This document shows positions 25,933 to 35,013 of a stretch of 64,000 nt of DNA, one piece after another. Made by a program: the position numbers and the translations under genes. The stretch spans positions 1-64,000 of the forward strand of contig NZ_MYFN02000011.1 of NCBI RefSeq assembly GCF_004514425.2, written 5' to 3'. Source of the DNA: Shinella sumterensis. GTDB taxonomy: Bacteria; Pseudomonadota; Alphaproteobacteria; Rhizobiales; Rhizobiaceae. Numbering within the stretch: position 1 is the stretch's first letter; every line of letters starts with the position of its first letter. The notes under the pieces were generated by a model. The model had not been told where the DNA came from. It made no database searches and was given only the letters and a program-made list of their open reading frames with translations.

Positions 25933-27057
25933 ATGGACGGCATGACATCACGAGACATCAGCGCGGAGATCGACGGCGCCTCCGGCTATCTCACCATCGA
26001 TCTGGCCGCGCTTGCCCGCAATTACGCGCGGCTTGCGGGCGACGTCGCCCCGGCGGGCGCGGCGGCAGTGGTCAAGGCCGACGCATATGGGCTCGGCGCC
26101 GACCGGGTCGCGCCTCGGCTCTATGCGGAAGGCTGCCGCCACTTTTTCGTCGCCCAGTTCGTCGAGGCGCTGCGGCTGCGTCCTCTGCTGGCAGGTGATG
26201 CCCGCATCTTCGTCCTGAACGGCCTCTTGCCCGGCAATGAAAGCGCCTGCGCCCGCCACGGCATCGTGCCTGTCATCAACTCGCTCGAGCAGTGGCGGCG
26301 ATGGGCCGACGCGGCGAAGGCTGCGGGCCGCATCCTTCCCGCCGTCCTCCAGTTCGACACCGGCATGTCGCGCCTCGGCGTGCCGCCGGAGGAGCGCGAA
26401 GTGCTCGCGGCTCTGGTGAAAGCCGAAGCGGGGATCGCCATGCTGTTCGTGATGAGCCATCTTGCCAGCGCCGACGACGCCGAGAGCGCGCAGAATGCCA
26501 GCCAGCTTGCCGAGATGCAGGCCGTCGCCGCCGCCTTCCCGCAATTCGACCTGTGCTTTGCCAATTCCGGCGGCATCTTCCTCGGCCAGCCCTATCACGG
26601 CGTGCTCGCCCGCCCCGGTATCGCGCTTTACGGCGGTGCGCCCGTTTCCGGCCGGGCGAACCCGATGGAACCCGTCGTCAGCCTCGACGTAGCGGTCGTG
26701 CAGACCCGCACGGTGCAGGCCGGCGCGCGCGTCGGCTACAGCGGCACCCATGTCGTGACGGGCGAGACGCGTCTTGCCACCATCGCCGCCGGTTATGCGG
26801 ATGGCCTGCCGCGCAGTCTCTCGGGCCGCGGCGCCGTCTATTGCGACGGGATGCGGCTGCCCATCGTGGGGCGCGTCTCGATGGACAGCATCACCATCGA
26901 CATCTCCGCACTGCCGCAGGGCCGCCTCACGCTCGGCAGCCGTGTCGAACTGCTCGGCCCCAACCAGACGCTGGAGGATGTGGCCCGCGACGCCGGTACC
27001 ATTTCCTACGAGATCCTGACCGGTCTCGGAAACCGCTACCAGCGCATCTATCGCTGA
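25933..27057 (+). CDS. dadX: Catabolic alanine racemase
   Basis: This is a PLP enzyme that interconverts L- and D-alanine. The 374-residue product has the PLP lysine in [11 protein letters not shown] (Lys48), TGMSRLG, the second-base tyrosine in RVGYSGTHV (about 268), and the C-terminal motif VGRVSMD. Pairing with dadA and a divergent Lrp regulator indicates the catabolic enzyme rather than the cell-wall housekeeping one. GGGGGACGGGT precedes the start. Confidence 0.93.
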   Translation: MDGMTSRDISAEIDGASGYLTIDLAALARNYARLAGDVAPAGAAAVVKADAYGLGADRVAPRLYAEGCRHFFVAQFVEALRLRPLLAGDARIFVLNGLLPGNESACARHGIVPVINSLEQWRRWADAAKAAGRILPAVLQFDTGMSRLGVPPEEREVLAALVKAEAGIAMLFVMSHLASADDAESAQNASQLAEMQAVAAAFPQFDLCFANSGGIFLGQPYHGVLARPGIALYGGAPVSGRANPMEPVVSLDVAVVQTRTVQAGARVGYSGTHVVTGETRLATIAAGYADGLPRSLSGRGAVYCDGMRLPIVGRVSMDSITIDISALPQGRLTLGSRVELLGPNQTLEDVARDAGTISYEILTGLGNRYQRIYR

Positions 27058-27083
27058 CACCGTCTCTTTCCTTCGAGGGCATC

Positions 27084-28334
27084 ATGAAAGTCATCGTTCT
27101 CGGCGCCGGCATCGTCGGTGTCACATCCGCCTACCAGCTTGCGCGCGCCGGTCACGACGTGACGGTCGTCGACCGCCAGCCCGGCCCGGCACTCGAGACC
27201 AGTTTCGCCAATGCCGGCGAGGTCTCCTTCGGCTACTGCTCGCCCTGGGCCGCGCCGGGCATCCCGATGAAGGCGATGAAATGGCTGTTCATGCAGCATG
27301 CACCGCTTATCCTGCGCCCCAAGGTCGACATGGCCATGCTGTCCTGGATGGCGCAGATGCTGCGCAACTGCACGTCCGCCCGCTACGCGCTCAACAAGAG
27401 CCGCATGCTGCGCCTTGCCGATTACAGCCGCGTCGCGCTTGCCGCACTGCGCGAGGAGACGGGCATCTCCTATGACGAGCGCATGCAGGGCACGCTGCAG
27501 CTCTTCCGCACGCAAGCCCAGCTCGACGCGTCGGCGAAGGACGTCAAGGCGCTCGCCGCCGATGGCATTCCCTATGAGGTGCTCGACCCCGCAGGCTGCA
27601 TCCGCGTCGAGCCGGCGCTCGGGCATGTCCGCGAAAAGATCGTGGGCGGACTGCTGACACCGAAGGACGAGACCGGCGACTGCTTCAAGTTCGCCAATGC
27701 GCTTGCTGCCAAGGCCGCCGCACTCGGCGTTCGCTTCAACTATGGCAGCATCATCCGCGGGCTCGATGTGGAGGCGGGACGCGTGACCGGCGTCGTTACC
27801 GCGCATGGCCGCATCGAGGCCGATGCGGTTGTCGTGGCGCTCGGCAGCTTCTCTCCCCTGCTCGTGCGCCCGCACGGCATCCGCCTGCCGGTCTATCCGG
27901 TCAAGGGCTATTCGCTGACCATCCCGATCACCGACGAGACGCGCGCGCCGGTCTCCACGGTGATGGACGAGACCTACAAGATCGCCATCACGCGGCTCGG
28001 CGACCGCATCCGTGTGGGCGGCATGGCGGAAATCTCTGGCTATACCAACGATCTCGGTGAGCCGCGCCGCCTGACGCTGCAGCATTCCGTCACCGATCTC
28101 TTCCCCGGCGGAGACGTTTCCAAGGCGAGCTTCTGGTCGGGTTTGCGCCCAATGACCCCCGATGGCACGCCCGTCATCGGCCCGACGAAGGTCGCCGGCC
28201 TCTACCTCAACACGGGCCACGGCACGCTCGGATGGACGATGAGCTCCGGCTCGGCCCGTGTGATCGCCGATCTCGTCTCCGGCAAAAAGCCGGAGATCGA
28301 CGCCACCGACCTCGCCGTCGCGCGCTACGCCTGA
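27084..28334 (+). CDS. dadA: D-amino acid dehydrogenase small subunit
   Basis: DadA is an FAD-dependent membrane-associated dehydrogenase that converts D-alanine to pyruvate and ammonia and feeds electrons to quinones. The 416-residue protein has the FAD dinucleotide-binding motif [13 protein letters not shown] at the N-terminus, [18 protein letters not shown], and the C-terminal [13 protein letters not shown] and [11 protein letters not shown]. It lies 26 bases after dadX. ATG 27084 matches the normal family start; the longer upstream frame is a shadow of dadX. Confidence 0.95.
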   Translation: MKVIVLGAGIVGVTSAYQLARAGHDVTVVDRQPGPALETSFANAGEVSFGYCSPWAAPGIPMKAMKWLFMQHAPLILRPKVDMAMLSWMAQMLRNCTSARYALNKSRMLRLADYSRVALAALREETGISYDERMQGTLQLFRTQAQLDASAKDVKALAADGIPYEVLDPAGCIRVEPALGHVREKIVGGLLTPKDETGDCFKFANALAAKAAALGVRFNYGSIIRGLDVEAGRVTGVVTAHGRIEADAVVVALGSFSPLLVRPHGIRLPVYPVKGYSLTIPITDETRAPVSTVMDETYKIAITRLGDRIRVGGMAEISGYTNDLGEPRRLTLQHSVTDLFPGGDVSKASFWSGLRPMTPDGTPVIGPTKVAGLYLNTGHGTLGWTMSSGSARVIADLVSGKKPEIDATDLAVARYA

Positions 28335-28340
28335 CGGTGC

Positions 28341-28381
28341 CGACGCCGCCACCACACTTTCCGGCGCGGGTGGCGGCGTCG
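28341..28381. repeat. 13-bp perfect inverted repeat after dadA
   Basis: CGACGCCGCCACC (28341-28353) and GGTGGCGGCGTCG (28369-28381) are exact reverse complements with a 15-base spacer, beginning six bases after the dadA stop. There is no T-run. It may stabilise the mRNA end, act as a rho-assisted terminator, or be a dispersed repeat. Confidence 0.5.
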
Positions 28382-28488
28382 ATCCACGAACCCAAGATGA
28401 ACCGCGTACGCGCGCTGCTCGCCATGACGCGGGCGGATCGAGGCGAGTGATGCTGGCGACGCGCGTTCTTGCGGTGTAAGCATGCGTG

Positions 28489-28914
28489 ATGCAGGGCTCG
28501 ATCTACATATTCGTGAAGCGAAAGCTGATTAGCCATGGCGTTGATCGGACGCCGGACGGGCGGGTTGCGATTGAGAACAAACACCTCTTTTTGGGCTTCG
28601 TTCGTCTTGAGCGCGCGGTCAGGATTGCCGATTTCGACGCCGTGCAACGCGCCGTAAAGACAATAGACGGGCGCGCAAACGCGCTGGGCAAGCGGCACCT
28701 CATCGTGTTCGCGTACATGTATCTTTATTTCTCCGACGCAACTCCGAAGAAGACCCTTGCGGACGTCAAGGCAGACGATGGGGGCGTCGTAAGGACGGTC
28801 GAGTACCGACGCGCTGTCACACCCGAAGAACGGCTGATCGGCGATTGGGCCCAGCTGTGCTTTGCACGGTATGGGGATAGCCTTCTTCGCGCCGTTTACG
28901 CCTCGGCGGTGTGA
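28489..28914 (+). CDS. Hypothetical protein (141 aa)
   Basis: The open frame encodes QGSIYIFVKRKLISHGVD and onward, with a hydrophobic patch (HLIVFAYMYLYF) near residues 72-83 and an arginine-rich C-terminal half. I recognise no family. It looks more protein-like than its antisense frame, but its base use is less GC-rich at third positions than its neighbours, which would fit recent transfer. The ATG at 28489 directly follows a possible GTG start at 28486. It may be spurious. Confidence 0.45.
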   Translation: MQGSIYIFVKRKLISHGVDRTPDGRVAIENKHLFLGFVRLERAVRIADFDAVQRAVKTIDGRANALGKRHLIVFAYMYLYFSDATPKKTLADVKADDGGVVRTVEYRRAVTPEERLIGDWAQLCFARYGDSLLRAVYASAV

Positions 28915-29017
28915 AGACGGGCAGGGACTGTGATCGTCTGAACCACGCCCCTCGAATGCCAATCCGAACCCGGCGCCTTTTCAAGCCGGGCTCGGAAGCT
29001 GGATATCGTTTGTTGTT

Positions 29018-30214
29018 TCAGCCGACCTGAACCAGCATCTTGCGAGAGACGGTGACCAGCGAGGCGCCGAGCAGCGCGGCAAGTGCCGAGAAGAGAAATA
29101 CGCCGGCAGGGCCTTGCAGTTCGACGATCAGGCCGCCGAGGATCGCCCCCGTCGAGATGGCGATCTGGAAGGTCGTCAGGGTTGCCGCACCAGCGCCTTC
29201 CGCCTCGTCACCGGCAGCACGGCTGATGAAGGACTGGACGCTGACCGGCAGGGCGCCGAATGCGAAACCCCAGGCCGCCGTAGCGACGGCAGCGATGACC
29301 GGTGATACGCCGAACAAGGCAAGTATCAGCGCTGTCACCGCAACGCCGCTTGCCGCAAGCGTGATCGACAGACGTGTGCTGCGCTCGGCGATGAAGCCGC
29401 CGGCAATGTTGCCGAAGAAGCCGCCAATGCCGAAGGCAAGCAGGATGGCGGTGATCATTTCGACGCCGAAGTGCGGCACGAGTTCGAGGTAGGGGCGGAT
29501 GTAGGTGAAGCCGGCAAAGTGTCCGGTAACGACCAGCAGGATGGTGGCAAGCCCGAGCCGCACGGCGGGCCGCTTGATGACGCGCAGGATCGTGCCGAGG
29601 CTCGTCGTCCCCTTCGGCGGCAGCGGCGGCACGGTCAGCAGCTGCGCGATGAAGGTAACGACCCCGACAGCGGCTGCCAGAAGAAAGGCATACCGCCAGC
29701 CGAGGGTGGCGCCGATCCAGGCGCCGAGCGGTGCCGCGCAGACGGTGGCCAGCGATACGCCGGACATCACGATCGCCATGGCGCGCGGCATCAGCCGGTC
29801 GGGCACGAGCCGCATGGCGAGTGCCAGTGACATGGCCCAGAAGCCGCCGAGTGCGATCCCCAGCAGGACGCGCGCGACCAGCAGGACAAACAGGCTGGAG
29901 GCAAAGCCTGCGATCAGGCTCGATATGACGAGCAGGCCGGTCAGCGCCAGCAGAACGGTGCGCCTGTCGAAGCGCCCCGTGCCGATGACGATCGCCGGTC
30001 CCGCGAATGCGCCGACGACGGCCGTCGTGGTGACGGATTGTCCGGCCGCGCCGATGCTGACACCGAGGTCCGCCGACATCGGCGTCAGAAGGCTCGCCGG
30101 CAGGAATTCCGCCGTCACCAGGCCGAAGACGCCAAGCGACAGGGACAGCACGGCTCCCCAACGGGCCGCCCGCTCGTCACCGCTCGTGTGCGAGGGCGTT
30201 GATACAAAATCCAT
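29018..30214 (-). CDS. MFS exporter, DHA1 (NepI/arabinose-efflux-like)
   Basis: The 398-residue protein has 12 TM segments. It carries the family signatures LVTAEFLPASLLTPMSADLGVS at the first helix and loop, RVLLGIALGGFWAM in TM4, and APLGAWIGATLGWRYAF in TM5. DHA1 members of this kind export purine nucleosides, sugars or drugs by proton antiport. The substrate is not predictable. An AraC-family gene lies divergently 77 bases away and probably controls it. Confidence 0.92.
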   Translation of the reverse strand: MDFVSTPSHTSGDERAARWGAVLSLSLGVFGLVTAEFLPASLLTPMSADLGVSIGAAGQSVTTTAVVGAFAGPAIVIGTGRFDRRTVLLALTGLLVISSLIAGFASSLFVLLVARVLLGIALGGFWAMSLALAMRLVPDRLMPRAMAIVMSGVSLATVCAAPLGAWIGATLGWRYAFLLAAAVGVVTFIAQLLTVPPLPPKGTTSLGTILRVIKRPAVRLGLATILLVVTGHFAGFTYIRPYLELVPHFGVEMITAILLAFGIGGFFGNIAGGFIAERSTRLSITLAASGVAVTALILALFGVSPVIAAVATAAWGFAFGALPVSVQSFISRAAGDEAEGAGAATLTTFQIAISTGAILGGLIVELQGPAGVFLFSALAALLGASLVTVSRKMLVQVG

Positions 30215-30264
30215 TTTTCCATCTCCAATGAAGGTGGCAAAAAGGTAGGCGTGACGGATCGGAG

Positions 30265-30280
30265 TTTCTATGCTAAGAAA
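30265..30280. promoter_or_regulatory. Candidate operator in the MFS/araC divergent region
   Basis: TTTCT and AGAAA form inverted 5-bp arms around ATGCTA, 12-27 bases before the araC-type start at 30292. The location between divergent genes suggests a regulator site. AraC proteins more often use direct repeats, so confidence is low. Confidence 0.3.
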
Positions 30281-30291
30281 TCCATAAAACT

Positions 30292-31260
30292 ATGCCGTTT
30301 CTCCAAATTGCGGAGTGTGCCTTGAGTGATGCCTTGAGCGAAATTTTGCGCGGCCTGCGCCTGGACGGTGTGGAATACGGCCGATGCCAGCCTTCGGCGC
30401 CTTGGGCAACGGCCTATCCTTCGCAGGAACCTGCCCGGTTTCATTTTCTTGCCGCCGGCTCCGCCTATCTCCAGACACCGGATGGCGAGTGGATGGAACT
30501 TGCTGCCGGCGATGCGGTCCTGTTGCCGAAGGGCGATGCCCATGTGCTGGCCAGCAAGCCGGGCGTTCCGCCTGTCCCTGTCAACGACCTGCCGAAACGC
30601 CAGCTTTGCGACGGCATCATCGATCTGCAATGTCCGTGCAGCGACAAGAACAATCTCCTGTTCTTTGCCGTCATGCGCTTCAATGTGGACCGGATGCATC
30701 CGCTCCTGCAGCTTATGCCTTCGGTCATGCGCACCAGCGACCTCTCATCGAGCGAGCCGTCCATCCCACCGCTTCTCGACGCCATGATGCGAGAGGTTGA
30801 GATGAACCGCGTCGGCTCCGGCGGCATTCTGGCGCGGTTGGCCGACGTGTTGACGGCAACGATCATTCGCACCTGGGTCGAACATGGCTGCGGCACAGCG
30901 ACGGGTTGGCTGGCCGCGGTGCGCAATCCGGACATCGGCCGTGTCCTTGCCGCCATCCATCTGGAGCCGGCTCGCGGCTGGACGATTGCCGAGCTGGCAA
31001 AACTCATGGGTGCGTCGCGCTCCGGCTTTGCCCAGCGTTTCGTCGATGTGGTGGGCGAGACGCCGGCGCGTTACATCGCAAGCATGCGCATGCATCAGGC
31101 GCATCAATGGCTGAAGGAGGGGCAGCGCGTCGCCTCCGTCGCCAATCGTCTCGGTTACGATTCCGAGGCCTCCTTCAGCCGCGCCTTCCGCAAAATGATG
31201 GGAGCGCCACCCAGCCATTATCGCAGCAAGCCTGCCATGGGCGATGCCGTCCTGCGCTGA
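30292..31260 (+). CDS. AraC-family regulator with cupin sensor domain
   Basis: The 322-residue regulator has an N-terminal AraC-binding cupin (residues about 10-190; FHFLAAGSAYLQTPDGEWMELAAGD split across the domain, PCSDKNNLLFF). It also has a C-terminal AraC helix-turn-helix pair (about 220-310; IAELAKLMGASRSGFAQRF and VASVANRLGYDSEASFSRAF). Such proteins often activate adjacent detoxification or transport genes. A TTG at 30322 with GGAG seven bases upstream could be the true start, giving SDALSEILRGL, which resembles the usual family N-terminus. Confidence 0.9.
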   Translation: MPFLQIAECALSDALSEILRGLRLDGVEYGRCQPSAPWATAYPSQEPARFHFLAAGSAYLQTPDGEWMELAAGDAVLLPKGDAHVLASKPGVPPVPVNDLPKRQLCDGIIDLQCPCSDKNNLLFFAVMRFNVDRMHPLLQLMPSVMRTSDLSSSEPSIPPLLDAMMREVEMNRVGSGGILARLADVLTATIIRTWVEHGCGTATGWLAAVRNPDIGRVLAAIHLEPARGWTIAELAKLMGASRSGFAQRFVDVVGETPARYIASMRMHQAHQWLKEGQRVASVANRLGYDSEASFSRAFRKMMGAPPSHYRSKPAMGDAVLR

Positions 31261-31354
31261 AACCACGTCTGGCGCGGCGGCTCCGTAGGACGTCTTCAGC
31301 TCCCTGCAAAAGGCATAGACTGAACCGCGGAATCCTGCCTTTGGCACGGCGTTC

Positions 31355-32947
31355 CTACAGACCCAGCGCGATGCCGTCCTTGCGCGATTCCGAGCCGCCG
31401 ATCAGCGTGCCGTTCTCCCAATCGATGCGGATTGCCTGTGCCCCGCCGATCGGTCCTTCGGCCGGAACGAGCGAGAAGCCGCGTCGTTCGAGTTCGCTTG
31501 CGGTGGCCGCCGGCAGCGTGTGTTCGGCTTCAACGAGCGTGCCTTCGGACTTTGGAATGAGACGCGGAAGGTCGATCGCCTCCTGCAGGTCCATGCCATA
31601 GTCGAAGACCTTGGAGATGAGATGGGCGTGGCCCATCGCCTGATAGTAGCCGCCCATGACGCCGAAGGGCATTTCCACCCGGCCGCCGCGCGTGACCATG
31701 CCGGGGATGATGGTATGCAGCGGCCTCTTGCCAGGCGCCACCACATTGGGATGGCCCGGCTTCAGGGAGAAACTCTGACCACGATTGTGCAGCACCACAC
31801 CGGACCGCGGCGCGACAAGGCCGGTGCCGAAGCTGTCGAAGACCGAGTTGATGAAGCTGACGGCGTTGCGGTCGCGGTCCACCACGGAAATATAGACCGT
31901 GTCACGGTGCAGCGGCATGTCGAAGGCCGGCAGGTCCGTCATCGCGCGCTTCAGGTCGATCATGCCGGCGAGCCGGTCGGCGAGGGCGTCCGACAGCAGC
32001 TCCTCGACGGGCACGTGCGCTTTCTCCGGGTCCGCAATCCAGGCGTCGCGCGCCGCATAGGCAAGCCGTGTCGCCTCGATTTCCAGATGGAGCCTGTCGG
32101 GCGACTGCGGATCGCCCTTGGCGTCGAAGCGCGAGAGGACGTTGAGGATCAGCAACGCGATGATGCCCTGGCCGTTCGGCGGGCATTCGTGGATGGTATG
32201 GCCTCGAAAATCCGTTGTGACGGGCGTCACATAGTCGCCCTGCGCAGCGGCGAAATCCTCCAGCGTGTGCAGCCCGCCGAGAGAACGCAGATAGGACACG
32301 ATGTCTTCCGCAACCGCCCCCGTGTAGAAACCGTCACGCCCCTCGGCCGCGATGCGCTTCAACGTCGCGGCAAGTTCCGGCTGATGGTGTACCTCGCCGA
32401 TCCCGGGCGCTCGCCCCTTCGGCAGAAAGATGCGCGCCGCGGTCGGCTCCGAGGAGAGCAGCTCCTCCTCCAGCTGCCAGTCGTGATGAACCCGCGGGCT
32501 TATACCATAGCCTTCCTCGGCAAAGCGGATGGCCGGCGCCAGGACGTCGGCGAAGGGCATGCGGCCGTGATCGGCATGCAGCCTCGTCCATGCATCGATG
32601 GCGCCTGGAACGGTCACCGCCGAGGGCGAGTGCCGCGGCACTTCGGCAAGCCCGCGTTCGGTGAACCAGTCGAGCGTCAACGCCGCTGGCGTGCGGCCGG
32701 AGCCGTTATAGGCGACGACCTTGTCGGAGCCGCCGGCTGCGTACAGCACGAAGCAATCGCCGCCGATGCCGGTCGAGCCCGGCTCGACGACGCATTGCAC
32801 GGCAGATGCCGCAATCGCCGCATCCATCGCATTGCCCCCGGCCGCCAGGATCTGCAGCGCGACGAGCGTTGCGGAGGGGTGCGATGTCGCCGCCATCGCA
32901 TGGCGGGCAACGGCAACCGAGCGTGTCGGCTTCTCGAAGTTGCGCAT
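31355..32947 (-). CDS. ggt: Gamma-glutamyltransferase family protein
   Basis: This is a 530-residue Ntn-hydrolase precursor. The autoprocessing and catalytic threonine is expected in DTVYISVVDRDRNAVSF (Thr about residue 350), followed by the small-subunit motifs NSVFDSFGTGL and GVMGGYYQAMGH. The large-subunit arginine region reads EPGSTGIGGDCFVL. Family members cleave gamma-glutamyl bonds in glutathione or similar amides. There is no signal peptide, so this one appears cytosolic, like YwrD-type members. A GntR gene lies 88 bases upstream on the same strand. Confidence 0.92.
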   Translation of the reverse strand: MRNFEKPTRSVAVARHAMAATSHPSATLVALQILAAGGNAMDAAIAASAVQCVVEPGSTGIGGDCFVLYAAGGSDKVVAYNGSGRTPAALTLDWFTERGLAEVPRHSPSAVTVPGAIDAWTRLHADHGRMPFADVLAPAIRFAEEGYGISPRVHHDWQLEEELLSSEPTAARIFLPKGRAPGIGEVHHQPELAATLKRIAAEGRDGFYTGAVAEDIVSYLRSLGGLHTLEDFAAAQGDYVTPVTTDFRGHTIHECPPNGQGIIALLILNVLSRFDAKGDPQSPDRLHLEIEATRLAYAARDAWIADPEKAHVPVEELLSDALADRLAGMIDLKRAMTDLPAFDMPLHRDTVYISVVDRDRNAVSFINSVFDSFGTGLVAPRSGVVLHNRGQSFSLKPGHPNVVAPGKRPLHTIIPGMVTRGGRVEMPFGVMGGYYQAMGHAHLISKVFDYGMDLQEAIDLPRLIPKSEGTLVEAEHTLPAATASELERRGFSLVPAEGPIGGAQAIRIDWENGTLIGGSESRKDGIALGL

Positions 32948-33035
32948 TCTTACGTTATCTCCTCGTTGGCGGGGGCGCGTCGCGTTTCACCTTGCCGGAT
33001 GTTTCACCATCTTCGTACATGTAGACGCACGACGC

Positions 33036-33710
33036 TCAGCGCCGGACGGGACTTGCAAATTCGGCCAGCAAGGGCGCCGTGCCGAGAATGTGCTCCTGCA
33101 TGATCTGATCTGCGTGAAGCGCATCGCCCTGTGCGAATGCACGGATCAAGCGCTCATGTTCCTCGCGCGCCGACAGCGGCTTGTCGACATAGTCGAACCA
33201 GAAGCGCATGTAGGGCTCGATCACGACATGCAGCGCGTTGATCTTTCGGATCAGGTTTGGCCGACCGCTTAGCGTGTAGATGAGTGCATGGAACTCCTGG
33301 TGCCGGACGACCCAGTCGCTGCTGCCCGTCTGGCCGGCGCGTTCCATGCGATCCAAAAGCCGTTCCAGATCGAGAAAGGCGTCGGCGTCCATTTTCGGCA
33401 CTGCCAGGCGCACCGCCAGGCCCTCGAGAACGGACCTGATCTCGAACGTCTCGTAGATCTCGTCGAGCGTGAGACCCGCCACAATGCATCCACGGTTCGG
33501 GCGAAGCGTCACAAGCCCTTCCGCAGCCAGACGGCGGAAAGCTTCACGCACGGGCATCCGGCTCATGCCGATCTCAGCCGCGATTTCCTCCGGTATCAGG
33601 CGATCACCCGGCTTGTAGCGGCAAAGCCTGAGGCCCCTCTGGAGGTAGAGATAAGCTTCTTCTTCGGCTGTGGACGGGCTTTGCTCTAAAGAGGCGCTCA
33701 GGAAGGTCAT
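33036..33710 (-). CDS. GntR-family regulator, FCD type
   Basis: The 224-residue regulator has an N-terminal GntR winged helix (residues 18-85; LIPEEIAAEIGMSRMPVREA, LAAEGLVTLRPNRG). An FCD ligand domain (about 95-215) has metal-binding histidines in HQEFHALIY and EEHERLIRAF. It precedes the gamma-glutamyltransferase gene in the same direction and probably regulates it and itself through the dyad just upstream. Confidence 0.92.
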   Translation of the reverse strand: MTFLSASLEQSPSTAEEEAYLYLQRGLRLCRYKPGDRLIPEEIAAEIGMSRMPVREAFRRLAAEGLVTLRPNRGCIVAGLTLDEIYETFEIRSVLEGLAVRLAVPKMDADAFLDLERLLDRMERAGQTGSSDWVVRHQEFHALIYTLSGRPNLIRKINALHVVIEPYMRFWFDYVDKPLSAREEHERLIRAFAQGDALHADQIMQEHILGTAPLLAEFASPVRR

Positions 33711-33722
33711 GGAAACACATCA

Positions 33723-33738
33723 TGGATTTTTGTATCCA
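33723..33738. promoter_or_regulatory. Candidate GntR operator
   Basis: TGGAT and ATCCA are exact inverted arms around TTTTGT, 13-28 bases upstream of the gntR start. A half-site TATCCA follows a few bases further on. FCD-type GntR proteins bind short dyads of this sort near their own promoters. This is inferred from position and symmetry. Confidence 0.4.
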
Positions 33739-33926
33739 CTTATCCAATCACCGCACCGAAATGTCGTCAAGATGGTCGCGTGGAAGCTTGGCGATTCATC
33801 CCGCCGGTAGCGCCGCCGTAGGGCTTCGACGCGGAACACCCCGGGATTTACATGTGCGCCGTTCGCCGGAAGCTCCCTTCCAGCCGGATGCGAATGTCGG
33901 AAATTGCTGCCCAAGCGCCGTCGCGG

Positions 33927-34853
33927 TCAGCCCCACACCCGCCGGATTGCGTCCAATGCGGCCGATATCGCGGGGTCTTTCGTGCGGGCCTCCAGGCAAA
34001 GGAAGCTCAGTTTCGTCGAGATCCTGACGTTTTCAGCGATGACAAGGCCATGGGATTGTTGCTCATGAAGGGCAATCGACTCTCGACAAAGGCTCAAACC
34101 GATCCCGGTCCGCACCATGGCAACCATCGATGCCTCCTGGTCGACTTCGGCGACGATGTTTTGCCGAAGGCCGAGATTGGTGAACAGGCGCGTCAGCAAC
34201 CGGCTGTGCACGGAAGCTTGCGGCGTTCCGATCCAGGGGAGGGATGCAAGCTGCGTCCAGTCAGCCTCCCTTACGAAGCCGGCAAGGGATGGTGGCGCGA
34301 CGACGCGATAGGTCAGTTGAGCCAGTTCGCGCGCGTGAAACAAGGGTGCAGCACCCTCTGCCGACATGTCCGACGATGGGTCGTGATCTCTGGGATCGCC
34401 AAGATAGAAACCGGCGTCCAGCTCGTTCCGCCGCAGGCCTTCCGCCACATCTCCGCTCATGCCATGCCGTAGCGTCGTCTCGATACCCGGGCCGCTTTCG
34501 ATCAGCGCGTTCAGAAACGCACCCAGGCGGGTAAATTCCGGGTCGATGATCGTGCCGATCCTGAGCTTTCCGCGCACACGGGTCGCCAAATGTCCGGCCG
34601 TCTGCCCGAAGTCCGTGAGTGCCGCGAGGACCTGCTCCGCCTTGGCGGCAAGCAGGGCGCCTTCCTGCGTCATTTCCAATCCGGTCGACGTCCGCCGGAA
34701 CAAGGTGAGCCCGGTCTCCCTGGCGAGGCGCTTCAACTGCAGCGTCACGGCGGGCTGGGTGACGTACAGTTCCTCGGCGGCGCGCGTGACGTTTCCGGCC
34801 CGTGCGACGGTCACGAATGCCCTCAATGTTTTCAGATCGACCGTATGAAGCAT
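33927..34853 (-). CDS. LysR-family regulator divergent from the GMC oxidoreductase
   Basis: The 308-residue protein has a LysR winged helix (DLKTLRAFVTVARAGNVTRAAEELYVTQPAVT, residues 6-37 in part) and an effector domain with GKLRIGTIIDPEFTRLG. It is separated from the divergent oxidoreductase gene by about 160 AT-rich bases, the standard geometry for local control. Confidence 0.93.
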   Translation of the reverse strand: MLHTVDLKTLRAFVTVARAGNVTRAAEELYVTQPAVTLQLKRLARETGLTLFRRTSTGLEMTQEGALLAAKAEQVLAALTDFGQTAGHLATRVRGKLRIGTIIDPEFTRLGAFLNALIESGPGIETTLRHGMSGDVAEGLRRNELDAGFYLGDPRDHDPSSDMSAEGAAPLFHARELAQLTYRVVAPPSLAGFVREADWTQLASLPWIGTPQASVHSRLLTRLFTNLGLRQNIVAEVDQEASMVAMVRTGIGLSLCRESIALHEQQSHGLVIAENVRISTKLSFLCLEARTKDPAISAALDAIRRVWG

Positions 34854-35013
34854 ATTAGTTTCACTTATAATGCATCATGTGATTTGTCATTGGATTTCCG
34901 TTTCATTTCTCCGCAATTTCCTGATGTGGAAACGAGGAGACGGCTGAAATGATTGAAGGTGACAGCGAATATTGTGTCCATAGGCCGGTCCGCCGGAAGG
35001 GGTGGGTGGCCCG

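Noticed and set aside
26292-27083. N-terminal extension of dadA in the long frame
   Set aside because: This part is an out-of-frame shadow of dadX. DadA homology and the FAD motif begin at 27084.
28207-28962. 251-codon minus-strand frame overlapping dadA and the 141-residue ORF
   Set aside because: Its N- and C-terminal parts are low-complexity and it covers the end of dadA in antisense. The plus-strand ORF is the better, though weak, choice.
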